Origin: Desulfovibrio inopinatus DSM 10711
GTDB lineage: Bacteria; Desulfobacterota; Desulfovibrionia; Desulfovibrionales; Desulfovibrionaceae
DNA length: 64,000 bases
NCBI RefSeq assembly: GCF_000429305.1
Contig: NZ_AUBP01000030.1
Location: 18,645-82,644, forward strand
Reading direction: 5' to 3'
A program made the position numbers and the translations under genes. Below the pieces are notes generated by a model. It saw only the letters and a program-made list of their open reading frames with translations, had not been told where the DNA came from and did no database searches. Positions 18,951 to 27,624 of this stretch are shown here, piece after piece (positions within the stretch are counted from its first letter, which is position 1; each line of letters opens with the position of its first letter).

Positions 18951-20210
18951 TCACGCCTCCTTGGCGCGAGTAATGTCGGCTCCGACAGACCGGAGTTTTT
19001 CTTCCATAGCCTCATATCCGCGATCAAGGTGATAAATACGCTGAACTTCAGTGGTGCCTTTGGCCGCAAGCCCAGCAAGAACGAGACACGCGCTGGCTCG
19101 TAAATCCGAGGCCATGACTGGAGCGCCCTGAAGATGTTCGACTCCGCGAACAAAGGCCGTTCGGGTTGTGCATTTCACATCAGCACCTAATCGAACCAAC
19201 TCCTGTACATGCATGAAACGATTTTCGAAAATGGTTTCCTTGATGGTGCCTGCCCCTTCGGAGACACACATAAGCGCCATGATTTGCGCTTGCATATCGG
19301 TTGGAAACCCTGGATATGGCAACGTCGTTACGTCAACACAACGTACGGTTTTACGAGCCGTGACCACAATGGCATCATCGCTGTCGTCTTGTATATGGAC
19401 TCCCATATCACGCAATTTATGAATGACGGCTTCCAAGGCATGCGTTGGGCAATTCACCAGTTCCAGACTGCCACCGGTAATCGCTGCGGCAACCATATAT
19501 GTTCCTGCTTCAATGCGATCGGACATAATGGGATACGTGCACGATGTCAGCGAATCCACGCCCTGAATAGTAATGACACTCGTACCGTGCCCATGAATTT
19601 TGGCTCCGCACGCATTCAGAAAATTGGCCAAATCGCATACTTCGGGCTCACGAGCGGCGTTTTCCAAAATGGTTTCGCCCTCCGCCAAACTGGCGGCCAT
19701 GAGAAGATTTTCTGTTCCGCCGACGGTGGGAAAATCAAAAGTAATGTGGGCACCGTGCAACTTCTTGCAACGACCATCGATATAGCCGGAATCAAGATCG
19801 AAACGGGCTCCCATCTGCTCCAGAGCCGACAAATGCATATCGACCGGGCGTGCACCAATGGCGCAACCGCCGGGCAAGGCAACACGCGCTCTGCCAAGTC
19901 TCGCGAGAAGCGGACCTAAACACAGCACCGAAGCTCGCATGGTTTTCACAAGGTCGTATGGTGCTTCAAATTGCAACTCGTTGGCTTGCTTGACCTGCAC
20001 CGTATTGCCTTCAAATTCGGTTTCACAACCGAGTAAGGTCAAAAGACGCAAGGTGGTATGAATATCGCGCAACCGCGGCACGTTTTCATAGCACACACCG
20101 CCATCAATAAGCGGTGCAGCCATGAGAATAGGCAAGGCGGCATTTTTGGAGCCGCTGACGGCAATGCGGCCAGAAAGGGGAAGACCGCCCCGGATAACAA
20201 GTTTGTCCAT
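18951..20210 (-). CDS. murA: UDP-N-acetylglucosamine 1-carboxyvinyltransferase
   Basis: A 419-residue enzyme for the first committed step of peptidoglycan synthesis, transferring enolpyruvate from phosphoenolpyruvate to UDP-GlcNAc. It opens with the typical [20 protein letters not shown]. The MRAS motif follows KT near residue 89, and the catalytic loop [13 protein letters not shown] keeps Cys near residue 116, so it should be fosfomycin-sensitive by family rule. GIEAGTYM-like ([13 protein letters not shown]) and the closing [11 protein letters not shown] are also present. Length is standard. Confidence 0.96.
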   Translation of the reverse strand: MDKLVIRGGLPLSGRIAVSGSKNAALPILMAAPLIDGGVCYENVPRLRDIHTTLRLLTLLGCETEFEGNTVQVKQANELQFEAPYDLVKTMRASVLCLGPLLARLGRARVALPGGCAIGARPVDMHLSALEQMGARFDLDSGYIDGRCKKLHGAHITFDFPTVGGTENLLMAASLAEGETILENAAREPEVCDLANFLNACGAKIHGHGTSVITIQGVDSLTSCTYPIMSDRIEAGTYMVAAAITGGSLELVNCPTHALEAVIHKLRDMGVHIQDDSDDAIVVTARKTVRCVDVTTLPYPGFPTDMQAQIMALMCVSEGAGTIKETIFENRFMHVQELVRLGADVKCTTRTAFVRGVEHLQGAPVMASDLRASACLVLAGLAAKGTTEVQRIYHLDRGYEAMEEKLRSVGADITRAKEA

Positions 20211-20395
20211 GGTCGCCTGTTCCTTGTTTTCTTTCTTCTTGGGTTATGGCGAATACGTAGCGGCCAGACACCAGCCGCAACCGCTCAAATGCATACCGGC
20301 ATCACTCACCCCGCGCAAGAGTGGAGATTTTTTTTAAAAAAATGAAAAAAGATATTGACGACCGCAGCAAGTTTACCTAAAAAGTCTGCTCGCAC

Positions 20396-20472
20396 GGTGG
20401 CTGTAGCTCAGTTGGTAGAGCACCTGGTTGTGGCCCAGGTGGCCGTGGGTTCAAGTCCCATCAGTCACCCCA
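20396..20472 (+). tRNA. tRNA-His (anticodon GTG)
   Basis: A complete cloverleaf: acceptor GTGGCTG pairs with CAGTCAC (one G-T wobble), a D arm with AGCTCAGTTGGTAGAGC follows, and the anticodon stem CCTGG/CCAGG encloses TTGTGGC with anticodon GTG. The T arm has the TTCAAGT loop. CCA is encoded. A G at position -1 (20396) faces C73, the histidine identity pair. Its T arm is partly duplicated 5.2 kb downstream, so it is the integration site of an island. Confidence 0.97.
20441..20459 (+). repeat. Left attachment-site repeat in the tRNA-His T arm
   Basis: The 19 bases of the T arm starting GGCCGTGGGTTCAA recur at 25658-25676 with one substitution (AGTCCC becomes AATCCC). Direct repeats of a tRNA 3' part at this spacing are the usual footprint of an integrated element. 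Confidence 0.6.
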
Positions 20473-20490
20473 TAAATTTCTTAAGAATAA

Positions 20491-20540
20491 GGCTGGTTTA
20501 AAAGACTGGCCTTTTCTTTTTCCTACCCTATTCCTACCCT
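20491..20540 (+). terminator. tRNA-His terminator and adjoining tandem repeats
   Basis: A 7-bp stem (20491-20497 with 20505-20511) is followed by a T-rich tract and ends tRNA-His transcription. Immediately after it, TTCCTACCCT occurs twice (20520-20529 and 20531-20540), which resembles integrase arm-type sites near an att core. Confidence 0.6.
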
Positions 20541-20600
20541 TTCGCGGGAAAACGGCCCTTTCCCTGTCCCTCATTCAGAAAGACTTTCCCCCTTTTTTGC

Positions 20601-22886
20601 CTAAATGAGAGGCAAGGGTGAAGCGCCTGCCTTAGGCCCCATCGACTGATCCACAACTTCATACCCCATCGACTTATACCCGCTCAATCGTTTATTCCAC
20701 ATCCGTGCAAGCTGGGGATGGTCATGCTCACAATAATCATAAATACGAACATGTTGTTTGAGGGAGTGCTCACGGTGAAGACGCCCTGCGTATTGTTGAA
20801 GCGTTCCCTTCCAAGAAATAGGCATCGCCAGGAAGAGCGTATCAAGCGGCGGATGATCAAAGCCTTCACCTACAAGCCTGCTGTACACTGAAGAGCGTTG
20901 TTTTGCAGTCATGCGGCCATGTAAAACAAAACAGTTCTCCAACTGGGGCTCAAGAGACTCCTGAAGGATTTGGAGATGTCTTGTCCGCTCCGTCAGGAGA
21001 AGTATTTTTCTACCTGCTTCATATGCTTTAAGGACATGCTGGATGATTATATTGTTCCGCTTTTCATCTTCAACAATGATGCGAAAAACTTCTTGGATGG
21101 AGTCTTCGGGAAGATCTTGTGGGGCATCAAGCTGATACGCGAAGACTTCAAGATTCACGGGCGCGTTTTCAGGCATCTTTGCCTTGTGGACGATATCTCC
21201 ACACTGCAAAAATAATATGGGGTGATGACCATCCCGTCGAATGGGAGTCGCGGTTAGACCTATGACATATTTGGCTTTTGCCTGCTTGAGAATGGCCTCG
21301 AAGGAATAGGCGGATATGTGATGACATTCATCAACGATGACCTGCCCATAGTTATCGAGAAAGGTCGCAAGGTCCTCCCTTCTACCGAGTGACTGCATAA
21401 TCGCTATATCGACTTTTCCTGTTGGAAGGTCCTTTCCCCCTCCTATCACACCGGGAGGCGAAGGAAGGTCGAGAAATGATGACAATCGCTCCTGCCATTG
21501 ACGCATCAAATTGGCCCGGTGAACGAGGACCAACGTGCTTACTTTTCGCTTGGCGATGAGCGCCGCCCCGACAATCGTTTTCCCAAAGGCGGTGGGTGCG
21601 CATAATGTCCCGACATCGTTTTTCAATATGTCTTTGAGTGCTGCCTTTTGGTCTTTCCGCAGGTTGCCCCTGAATCGTGCTTTAATTGGGGCTCCAGCCA
21701 GTCGTTCGTCTTGAATTCTTGCTCCAACCTCGTTCAGTTGCAGCAAATTTTGCACAGCAGGAAAGCATCCACGCGGCAGGCCAATATGCTGAGGATAGTT
21801 CTCCGCACAGCCAATGATGCGGGGCTTGTCCCAAACAGGCATTCGCATGGCCTGAGCTTTGTAAAATTCCAAATTCTGGAAAGCGGCAAGGCGTATCAAT
21901 TTGTTGAGTAACGGTTGAGGCACATTATCTTTTTGAATGAAAATTTGATTTGCCAAGACGACATCAAGTGGATGCCTTCCGCCTGCTGTACGGAGTATGG
22001 CATCCTCCAACTCACTTCGAGACAACGAAATCAGCGAAGCAAGAAAGCTCCATTGGTCTGGATAAGGCGTGAAATCATCACGGACAAAAACGCTTCCGCC
22101 CCTTTCTCTTGGTATCTTTTGCAAAGGAAGGGCGATGAGATTGCCAAAACCGCCTTTGGGCAGAGTGTCCTGATTGGGGAAGAGTCTGTCGTAGCTTTCC
22201 AACGACGATTGCCTCAACCGAGCGCAGGTATGACAGATCAGAGCTGTGCCCAAACTTCGCGCCTCTCTAGCTGAAACTGCTTCCGAGAAGAATATCCAAG
22301 CATGTGCGCCATTACGGGACCGTGATATTTCCAATGCCGCTGGGACATTGATCTCATGGCAAGATTCCATGAAGGCCGTAGCGTCTTTGCGCCATTCAGC
22401 CTTGTCAAAATCAACAGCCAAAAACAAACACGTATCATCGGGCAACAACGGATAAACACCCATGGTTTGCTTGCCCGTCAAATGATCATAAATCTCGGCG
22501 TCAGTAACTGGTTTCAATGACCGGTTATCGCATAAAGCACATTTCACTTTCGGCTTATGACAAACTCCAGGCCGCCATTCATTGCTGCACGCTGGTGAAT
22601 ATCCGGCTTTCCCCGTTTTTGCTGATTCCCACCTCAACGGGAATACATCTTGTCGTCCGCGAAAGAGACGCTTGAAAAGAGCTATCTTTTCAGATGGGGT
22701 CATTCCCGCAGTGCAGGTATCATTAGAGATAGCAATGGCTACTTCTTGTTCGTTTTGAGCAGGAGGCGCTTCCCAGGCAATGCCATGCGAATCGAGGAGA
22801 GATTTGAGGCGTGAGTTTTCTTCTTTCAGGAGCGCAAGGTCATCCTGGAGTTTCTTGAGTTCATCTTTGGGTTCAGATTCGTTCAT
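20601..22886 (-). CDS. TOTE-type archaeo-eukaryotic primase fused to superfamily 2 helicase
   Basis: A 761-residue protein with three parts. Residues 5-35 form a coiled coil. Residues 62-300 look like the archaeo-eukaryotic primase domain of TOTE conflict systems: a Cys cluster (C100, C109, C116, C119), the metal-binding pair in LAVDFDK (159-162) and RSRNGAHAWIFF with the nucleotide-binding His. The last 350 residues are a helicase with Walker A APTAFGKT (430-437), Walker B VDECHH (519-522) and GLTATPIRRDG. No good ribosome site precedes the ATG. Family members are proposed to act in conflict with mobile DNA; its target is unknown. It is 30 bp after the PIN gene and probably co-expressed. Confidence 0.85.
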   Translation of the reverse strand: MNESEPKDELKKLQDDLALLKEENSRLKSLLDSHGIAWEAPPAQNEQEVAIAISNDTCTAGMTPSEKIALFKRLFRGRQDVFPLRWESAKTGKAGYSPACSNEWRPGVCHKPKVKCALCDNRSLKPVTDAEIYDHLTGKQTMGVYPLLPDDTCLFLAVDFDKAEWRKDATAFMESCHEINVPAALEISRSRNGAHAWIFFSEAVSAREARSLGTALICHTCARLRQSSLESYDRLFPNQDTLPKGGFGNLIALPLQKIPRERGGSVFVRDDFTPYPDQWSFLASLISLSRSELEDAILRTAGGRHPLDVVLANQIFIQKDNVPQPLLNKLIRLAAFQNLEFYKAQAMRMPVWDKPRIIGCAENYPQHIGLPRGCFPAVQNLLQLNEVGARIQDERLAGAPIKARFRGNLRKDQKAALKDILKNDVGTLCAPTAFGKTIVGAALIAKRKVSTLVLVHRANLMRQWQERLSSFLDLPSPPGVIGGGKDLPTGKVDIAIMQSLGRREDLATFLDNYGQVIVDECHHISAYSFEAILKQAKAKYVIGLTATPIRRDGHHPILFLQCGDIVHKAKMPENAPVNLEVFAYQLDAPQDLPEDSIQEVFRIIVEDEKRNNIIIQHVLKAYEAGRKILLLTERTRHLQILQESLEPQLENCFVLHGRMTAKQRSSVYSRLVGEGFDHPPLDTLFLAMPISWKGTLQQYAGRLHREHSLKQHVRIYDYCEHDHPQLARMWNKRLSGYKSMGYEVVDQSMGPKAGASPLPLI

Positions 22887-22916
22887 TGTTGTGGGGGGAA
22901 CAGTCAGATCACGGCT

Positions 22917-23393
22917 TCAGTCTTCCAACCGTTCTATGGCCTTTTTCCAAGGCAACCTGCGTCCCGATTGTTCCATCTTCTCGTACGCAGCCTTAGCGAT
23001 ACTTATCGTGATCTTTTCGCTCTTCACCATCTCTTCTACAAGCCATATCCTGCAGTGGACACTCACACCTTCCTCTTCAGCCTCCATTTCCAGGTGCTTA
23101 TCCCCTGTGAGAAGTGAACAATTTTCCTGTTTGGCCAATGCCAGTGCAAAGAGGTCATTCCGGCTGGGGTGTCTGTAGGACTGCATCATTTCCATTGCGA
23201 CAAGCATGGACTCTGCACTCAATGCTCTTTGCTCCAGCCCATAGTCCAGAAAATACGCATGGAATTCGGAAAGCTCCTCAACGAAAAGGATGTTGGGAAT
23301 AATGAATTGGCATTTGAGACTGAACATGGAGACAAGCAGCCCGCCTTCCTCCATGTCAATCAAGATATTCGCATCACTGACAAGGAGCAGCAT
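22917..23393 (-). CDS. PIN-like domain protein (putative toxin)
   Basis: A 158-residue protein with the PIN nuclease layout: VSDANILIDME at the N-terminus provides the first acidic residue, a Glu pair follows at FVEELSEF, then a conserved SRNDLFALALAKQ and SLLTGDKHLEMEAEEEG. These place at least four acidic residues in the expected metal-site positions. A PIN domain beside an XRE-ImmA protein is a known arrangement of toxin-antitoxin type gene pairs. It overlaps the upstream gene by 20 bp and so is translated after it, probably as a ribonuclease toxin. Activity is inferred. Confidence 0.75.
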   Translation of the reverse strand: MLLLVSDANILIDMEEGGLLVSMFSLKCQFIIPNILFVEELSEFHAYFLDYGLEQRALSAESMLVAMEMMQSYRHPSRNDLFALALAKQENCSLLTGDKHLEMEAEEEGVSVHCRIWLVEEMVKSEKITISIAKAAYEKMEQSGRRLPWKKAIERLED

Positions 23394-24441
23394 CTATCTC
23401 TTCCATGCTACGGTAGCGACGGAATTTGTCCAAAGGAAGGCTGAGAAGTTCAGCAGCCTTGGAGTCCCCGATGTACTCTTCCGCAAGGGCGTGGAAAACA
23501 AGGTTGCAGAAAACCTTGCCCGTCTCGGAATTAACCGGCTCCCCAGGCTCACATTTGCGCCACCCCTTCTCTCCGAACTGGATGTTGAGGTGCTTGTAGT
23601 ACCCTTCCTTGATGATTCCCAGATCAAGCGCCCGGCGTATGATCGCGGCCATGCTGAGCCCAAATTCATGCTTGAGCGACAGCACCTCGCGAAATTCAAG
23701 AGAAGAGCGCTTCTGGCCTAAATAGGCTTTGACCGAATAATCGGGAAACAGAAAGGCCCCCGCAAAACGATGACAAGCCTTTTCACTGTCAAGTTCGTCA
23801 CTCAAACGGTTAGCGAGAACAAGGTGTCCCAACTCGTGAGCCAGGGTAAAACGCTGGCGATCTCCAGGCCAATATTTCCCAACAACGACAACAGGAGATT
23901 CTGCCGCATAGGCCAGCAGGCCATCAAACTTGGCGTCTTCTCGGGCATCAATGCAAAAGACGCGGATGCCTTTCATTTCCAGCAGATCAATTAGAACCGG
24001 GATCGGATTCATCCCGAGGTCCCATTGATGCCGGACATGGTTGGCAACAACCTCAACCTGATCATAACTCTGAATCTTGGCGGGCAGACCTTCTGGAAGA
24101 GTGAAGGTTTCCACAGGCGTTTGGGGGAACAAGCCCTCAAGTTCCATGCGCCGTTCAATTTGATCCAGAATTTCGTGTGTAATCGCCTGCAAACGTTTTT
24201 TCGGAAGACTACTCTGCTTCCGATAATCAACTTGCGACAACGTAATCTTTTCAGGCCGGAAAAAATACTCGGACCGAACGCCAAGCACCTTGCCCAGCTT
24301 CAGCAGGGTTGTCGAATCAGGCATGGCTTGATCCTTCTCAAACTTGTTGATCCACGTATGGCTAACACCCACCTCCTCGGCCAAACTCCGCAGGGACAGG
24401 TCGGCGGCCTTTCGTGCGCGATGCAATCGTTCACCGATCAT
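23374..24441 (-). CDS. XRE-family regulator with ImmA/IrrE metallopeptidase domain
   Basis: 355 residues from the ATG at 24441, chosen for its AAGGAG site (upstream Met codons lack one). Residues 3-55 form a helix-turn-helix (RKAADLSLRSLAEEVGVSH, then INKFEKDQAMPD). The C-terminal half carries the zinc peptidase motif AHELGH at 201-206 in RFTLAHELGHLVLAN, with ACHRFAGAFLFP downstream. This HigA-like plus COG2856 architecture commonly acts as antitoxin or as a cleavable repressor. It precedes and overlaps the PIN gene, and an inverted repeat in its own promoter suggests autoregulation. Confidence 0.88.
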   Translation of the reverse strand: MIGERLHRARKAADLSLRSLAEEVGVSHTWINKFEKDQAMPDSTTLLKLGKVLGVRSEYFFRPEKITLSQVDYRKQSSLPKKRLQAITHEILDQIERRMELEGLFPQTPVETFTLPEGLPAKIQSYDQVEVVANHVRHQWDLGMNPIPVLIDLLEMKGIRVFCIDAREDAKFDGLLAYAAESPVVVVGKYWPGDRQRFTLAHELGHLVLANRLSDELDSEKACHRFAGAFLFPDYSVKAYLGQKRSSLEFREVLSLKHEFGLSMAAIIRRALDLGIIKEGYYKHLNIQFGEKGWRKCEPGEPVNSETGKVFCNLVFHALAEEYIGDSKAAELLSLPLDKFRRYRSMEEIDAAPCQ

Positions 24442-24456
24442 GGCTTCATTCTCCTT

Positions 24457-24492
24457 GTTTACAAATGTAGTCTCTCTTCTCATTTTGTAAAC
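24457..24492. promoter_or_regulatory. Inverted repeat, candidate operator of the PIN/ImmA pair
   Basis: GTTTACAAA (24457-24465) and TTTGTAAAC (24484-24492) are perfect inverted copies 18 bp apart, just upstream of the antitoxin-like gene. Spacing and position fit a dimer-binding operator for the encoded helix-turn-helix protein. Confidence 0.55.
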
Positions 24493-24768
24493 TAAAAGAT
24501 AAAATGAGGCACTACTTTTTGTGCAAAAAATGATAGCGTGGGAGGTGCCCATTGGAGATGGAAGTCCCAAATAGCTGCTACCCCTCTTGACCAAAGTTCA
24601 AGAGGCCTATGATAGCACCTCTTAATACACTGTAATAGCCAGGAATTCTTTGGAGAAACCACTTAAATGCCATACCTGGATAACGACTACGAAGCGTTGA
24701 TTTTCTTCAACTTATTTCGGCACGAGTGAACACTCTTGCTGGAAAAGCATAGGAATCTGGGGAATCCA

Positions 24769-24790
24769 GGTTCACCGAAGGTTCACCGAA
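24769..24790 (+). repeat. Tandem GGTTCACCGAA repeat
   Basis: GGTTCACCGAA occurs twice without a gap (24769-24779 and 24780-24790). The core GGTTCACCG also appears as an inverted tandem pair at 25747-25767, almost 1 kb away. Confidence 0.75.
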
Positions 24791-24874
24791 AAGTGACGCT
24801 CACAGACATGCGAAAGCTTTGTACCTGCCCCCCCGGCCTTTAGGCCTGGCGGGGGAGGTTCAGTGGTACCTAAA

Positions 24875-24927
24875 GTGGTGCGTGACACGGTCGGTTGCCA
24901 AACGATTTTGGCAACTTACTTGGCAAC
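24875..24927 (+). repeat. 53-bp direct repeat, copy 1
   Basis: This block recurs at 25226-25278 with about two differences. It contains GTTGCCAAA and TTTGGCAAC as a perfect inverted repeat with a four-base centre, followed by a further TTGGCAAC. It begins GTGGTGCGTGACACG. Confidence 0.8.
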
Positions 24928-25225
24928 AAGAGTGGTAACTTGCTGGTAACCAAGGCCAAGTCCTCGTATTTTGTAAAGCCATGCGTGTATTTTTTATACG
25001 GCTGCATTTTCACCCAAACGAGCAAAGATAAGTGTTCATAGGGATATCGAGACAGTCGATTTGTGAAAAGTGAACTATTCTCAAACTTGATTCTCTAGCG
25101 TGAACCTGAGGCTCAATCGCCCCCGTATATTTTGACGCATGGGAAGGATCCTTTTTTTCTTTCCACGCCATAAGCAATGTACTTTTCAACTTAGGCACCA
25201 CTTCATTTTTCACTGGTGCCTTGAG

Positions 25226-25278
25226 GTGGTGCGTGACACGCTCGGTTGCCAAACGATTTTGGCAACTTGCTTGGCAAC
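25226..25278 (+). repeat. 53-bp direct repeat, copy 2
   Basis: Second copy of the 24875-24927 block, 351 bp further on, with the same internal 9+4+9 palindrome of GTTGCCAAA/TTTGGCAAC. Confidence 0.8.
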
Positions 25279-25657
25279 TCACGTGGAACGCTCGGTGGAA
25301 CGGTATTCACTGTGGTGTTCACAAAAGCCCTCAGGAACCCCTGTTTTCTCTGGAAAAATCTTCTGTTCGCTGTTCACATGAGTGTTCACAAAATGATGCC
25401 TCTCCGTCACCCTACTCATTCAGAAGCAACCGTTCTTCTCTTCCCTTGACCCACAATCAAGCGCCTGCCCCCCCTCATTCACCAATTCTCACAGACTTTT
25501 CCCAGCTCAGTCAACACTGCATCCTCCACCATGATTAACCGGCTGCTCCACCACCGAATTTTTCAGGGGGCCGGTCAGCGTTTCAACAAACCGTGCCCTG
25601 AAATATATTCGGGGTGAAACTGACGAGGATTGAACTCCTGACCTCATAAATTCAAGA

Positions 25658-25688
25658 GGCCGTGGGTTCAAATCCCTCCAGCCCACCA
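25658..25688 (+). pseudogene. tRNA-His-like 3' fragment / right attachment repeat
   Basis: 19 bases (25658-25676) match the T arm of the tRNA-His gene with one change, and CAGCCCACCA follows like an acceptor 3' end with CCA. The 5' half of a tRNA is missing. It fits attR of the 5.2-kb island. Confidence 0.6.
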
Positions 25689-25706
25689 AAAAATTTCCAA
25701 TACATT

Positions 25707-25746
25707 GGCCCGGTTATCCTTCAAGATAACCGGGCCTTTTCTTTTG
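25707..25746 (+). terminator. Rho-independent terminator after the tRNA fragment
   Basis: A perfect 12-bp stem (25707-25718 with 25725-25736) is followed by TTTTCTTTT. It has the same placement relative to the tRNA fragment as the hairpin after the real tRNA-His, which supports a shared att-region origin. Confidence 0.85.
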
Positions 25747-25767
25747 CGGTGAACCTATCGGTGAACC
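25747..25767 (+). repeat. Inverted tandem copy of the GGTTCACCG repeat
   Basis: CGGTGAACC occurs at 25747-25755 and again at 25759-25767, the reverse complement of the tandem repeat at 24769-24790. It lies right after the terminator, as the TTCCTACCCT pair does at the left end. Confidence 0.75.
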
Positions 25768-25878
25768 GGGTGTGAACATCTCTCCACCGAGAAACATCTT
25801 TACCCGCTGAAATAACTCTGTTTAAAAGCATCGGGGATATTTTCTTAGCATAGCTATAAAGATTACAAGGATCAGATA

Positions 25879-26859
25879 ATGGAAAGTGAAGCTGTAGAAG
25901 TCAAAAACATAACCAAATGTTTCGGAGAGGTGCAGGCGGTAGACGGCATCTCGTTCAGTATTCACAAGGGAGAATTGTTCGGGTTTCTCGGTCCCAACGG
26001 GGCCGGAAAGACAACCACTATCAACCTGCTTACCGGGCTGGCGAGAGCCGACTCCGGTTCAATTCGGATATGCGGAATAGATTGCACACGGAACCCTCGG
26101 GCCGCACAGCACCTGATTGGCGTAGTTCCGGATGAAAGCAACCTCTATCCGGAACTCACCGGATTCGAAAATTTATGTTTCTGTGCAGCACTGTATGGAA
26201 TACGAAAGGAGGAACGCCAAAACCGGGCCAGCAAGCTCCTAAAGGATTTCGGTTTGGAAAAGGCGGCGAAGCGTAAATTCGCCGGGTATTCCAAAGGGAT
26301 GAAGCGTAAGCTGACCATAGCCGCAGGAATCATCCATCATCCGGATGTTCTTTTTCTCGACGAGCCCACCACCGGTATCGACGTGGCCAGTGCCAGACAG
26401 GTCCGGCAACTCGTGTCCACGCTTCACCATGGAGGAACCACAATTTTCCTGACCACCCACTACATCGAGGAAGCCGAGCGCCTGTGTGATCGTATAGCAT
26501 TTATAGTCGCAGGGGGCATCAAGTGTATCGATTCAGCGCAGCATCTTATTCAGCCGCTCCAGTCGCGACATATACTTCAGATCGCTTGTAATGAGGTCTT
26601 GCCCGAAAACTTGCCGGAGGTTCTTGCCAACGCGTTTCCGGAAATCGACTTTTCACTGTCCGACCTTCACTCAATTCGAGTTGAAGCGGATAGTCCCGTG
26701 AATGTCGGGCCACTTGTCCGCATCCTTGAGGAGCAACACTTTACAGTGATGGAAGCCCGGAGAAAAAGACAATCTCTCGAAGATGTGTTCGTGCAAATTA
26801 CCGGACTCGAAACCAATGAGCTGCGCAACGAGAAGGAATTGAAGGGTGGCAGGTCATGA
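25879..26859 (+). CDS. ABC-2 type transporter, ATP-binding protein
   Basis: A 326-residue ATPase. Walker A is GPNGAGKTTT near residue 38, the Q-loop region reads GVVPDESNLYPELTG, the signature GYSKGMKRKLTIA lies near 137, Walker B LFLDEPTTGID near 160, and the switch His is in TTHYIEEAERL. A C-terminal extension of 90 residues follows, as in drug-export and polysaccharide-export ATPases. An AAGGATCAGATA site precedes the ATG. It overlaps the permease by ATGA, so the two form one exporter. The substrate is not evident. Confidence 0.92.
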   Translation: MESEAVEVKNITKCFGEVQAVDGISFSIHKGELFGFLGPNGAGKTTTINLLTGLARADSGSIRICGIDCTRNPRAAQHLIGVVPDESNLYPELTGFENLCFCAALYGIRKEERQNRASKLLKDFGLEKAAKRKFAGYSKGMKRKLTIAAGIIHHPDVLFLDEPTTGIDVASARQVRQLVSTLHHGGTTIFLTTHYIEEAERLCDRIAFIVAGGIKCIDSAQHLIQPLQSRHILQIACNEVLPENLPEVLANAFPEIDFSLSDLHSIRVEADSPVNVGPLVRILEEQHFTVMEARRKRQSLEDVFVQITGLETNELRNEKELKGGRS

Positions 26860-27593
26860 AAAAGCTCATCAGCTACTGGAACATACTGGTCAAAGATATG
26901 CGGACATATTACCTGAAGCCGCCGAATATCAGCTGGGGCCTTATCTTCCCGCTGGCGTGGACCGCCATGTTCTTCATCCGGTCAGGGAAAGGCTTGGAAA
27001 GCGTGCCGCAATTGTTGCCAGGAGTTGTCGCCGTATCAATTCTGTTCGGCACCACATCAATGTTGGCGGTGACGGTGACCTTTGAAAAAAAGAACCGATC
27101 CTTCGAACGACTGCTGCTTGCCCCCATCCCCTTCGAGTTGCTCATGTTCGCCAAGACGAGCGGAGCCATTCTCTTCGGTATGGCCAACGCGTTTGTGCCA
27201 GTAATCATGGCCATATTCCTAACTGATTTGGCACATGTGGACTGGATGCTGTTTGTGTCGTCTGTTCTCCTTATCGCTGTGGCTTCAACGTTCTTGGGGC
27301 TGTTCATCGCAGTGGCGGTCAACGAAGTTTTTGAGGCACAGACGTTTTCCAACTTCTTTCGTTTTCCCATGATCTTTCTGTGCGGCCTTTTTTTCCCCAT
27401 AGAGAAACTTCCCATCCTGTTGAAGCCGTTATCCTATGTATTGCCCCTGACGTATGGAGTGGATGTGCTGCATGGGGCTGTGAACGGCAAACATATTTTC
27501 CCCTACACGGTTGATTTGTTTATTCTTTGTTTGTTCTGCGCCGGATTGTTTTGGGCAAGCCTTTATAATATCAAAAGACGGTGGATTGCCTGA
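26856..27593 (+). CDS. ABC-2 type transporter, permease
   Basis: A 245-residue membrane protein with about six helices. Typical ABC-2 features are visible: an N-terminal amphipathic stretch before ISWGLIFPLAWTAMFF, VTVTFEKKNRSFERLLLAPIP in the first cytoplasmic loop, and the ABC-2 signature around FFRFPMIFLCGLFFP with YVLPLTYGVDVLHGAV near the end. It forms the transmembrane part of the exporter encoded with the preceding ATPase. Confidence 0.9.
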   Translation: MKKLISYWNILVKDMRTYYLKPPNISWGLIFPLAWTAMFFIRSGKGLESVPQLLPGVVAVSILFGTTSMLAVTVTFEKKNRSFERLLLAPIPFELLMFAKTSGAILFGMANAFVPVIMAIFLTDLAHVDWMLFVSSVLLIAVASTFLGLFIAVAVNEVFEAQTFSNFFRFPMIFLCGLFFPIEKLPILLKPLSYVLPLTYGVDVLHGAVNGKHIFPYTVDLFILCLFCAGLFWASLYNIKRRWIA

Positions 27594-27624
27594 TCGTCCG
27601 CAACAGAATCCAGTGACAAAATGT

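Larger units (their letters stand above)
24493..25878. other. 1.4-kb non-coding mosaic of repeats and att-like remnants
   Basis: No credible gene is present. The short frames here lack ribosome sites, and one (25507-25689, minus) is just the translation of tRNA-like sequence. The region holds a duplicated 53-bp block with an internal palindrome, tandem GGTTCACCG repeats in opposite orientation at the two ends, an 8-bp hairpin at 24582-24605, a GC-rich hairpin near 24825-24855, many GTTCAC/GTGAAC words, a tRNA 3'-end fragment and a terminator. It looks like accumulated recombination-site debris. Confidence 0.6.

Noticed and set aside
18914..19153. N-terminal extension of comEC by about 80 residues
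   Set aside because: It would overlap the 3' end of murA, is not hydrophobic, and the ATG at 18913 begins the expected membrane region directly after murA.
25507..25689. Minus-strand 60-residue frame starting MVGWRDLNPRPLEF
   Set aside because: This is the well-known spurious translation of tRNA 3' sequence and overlaps the tRNA fragment at 25658-25688.
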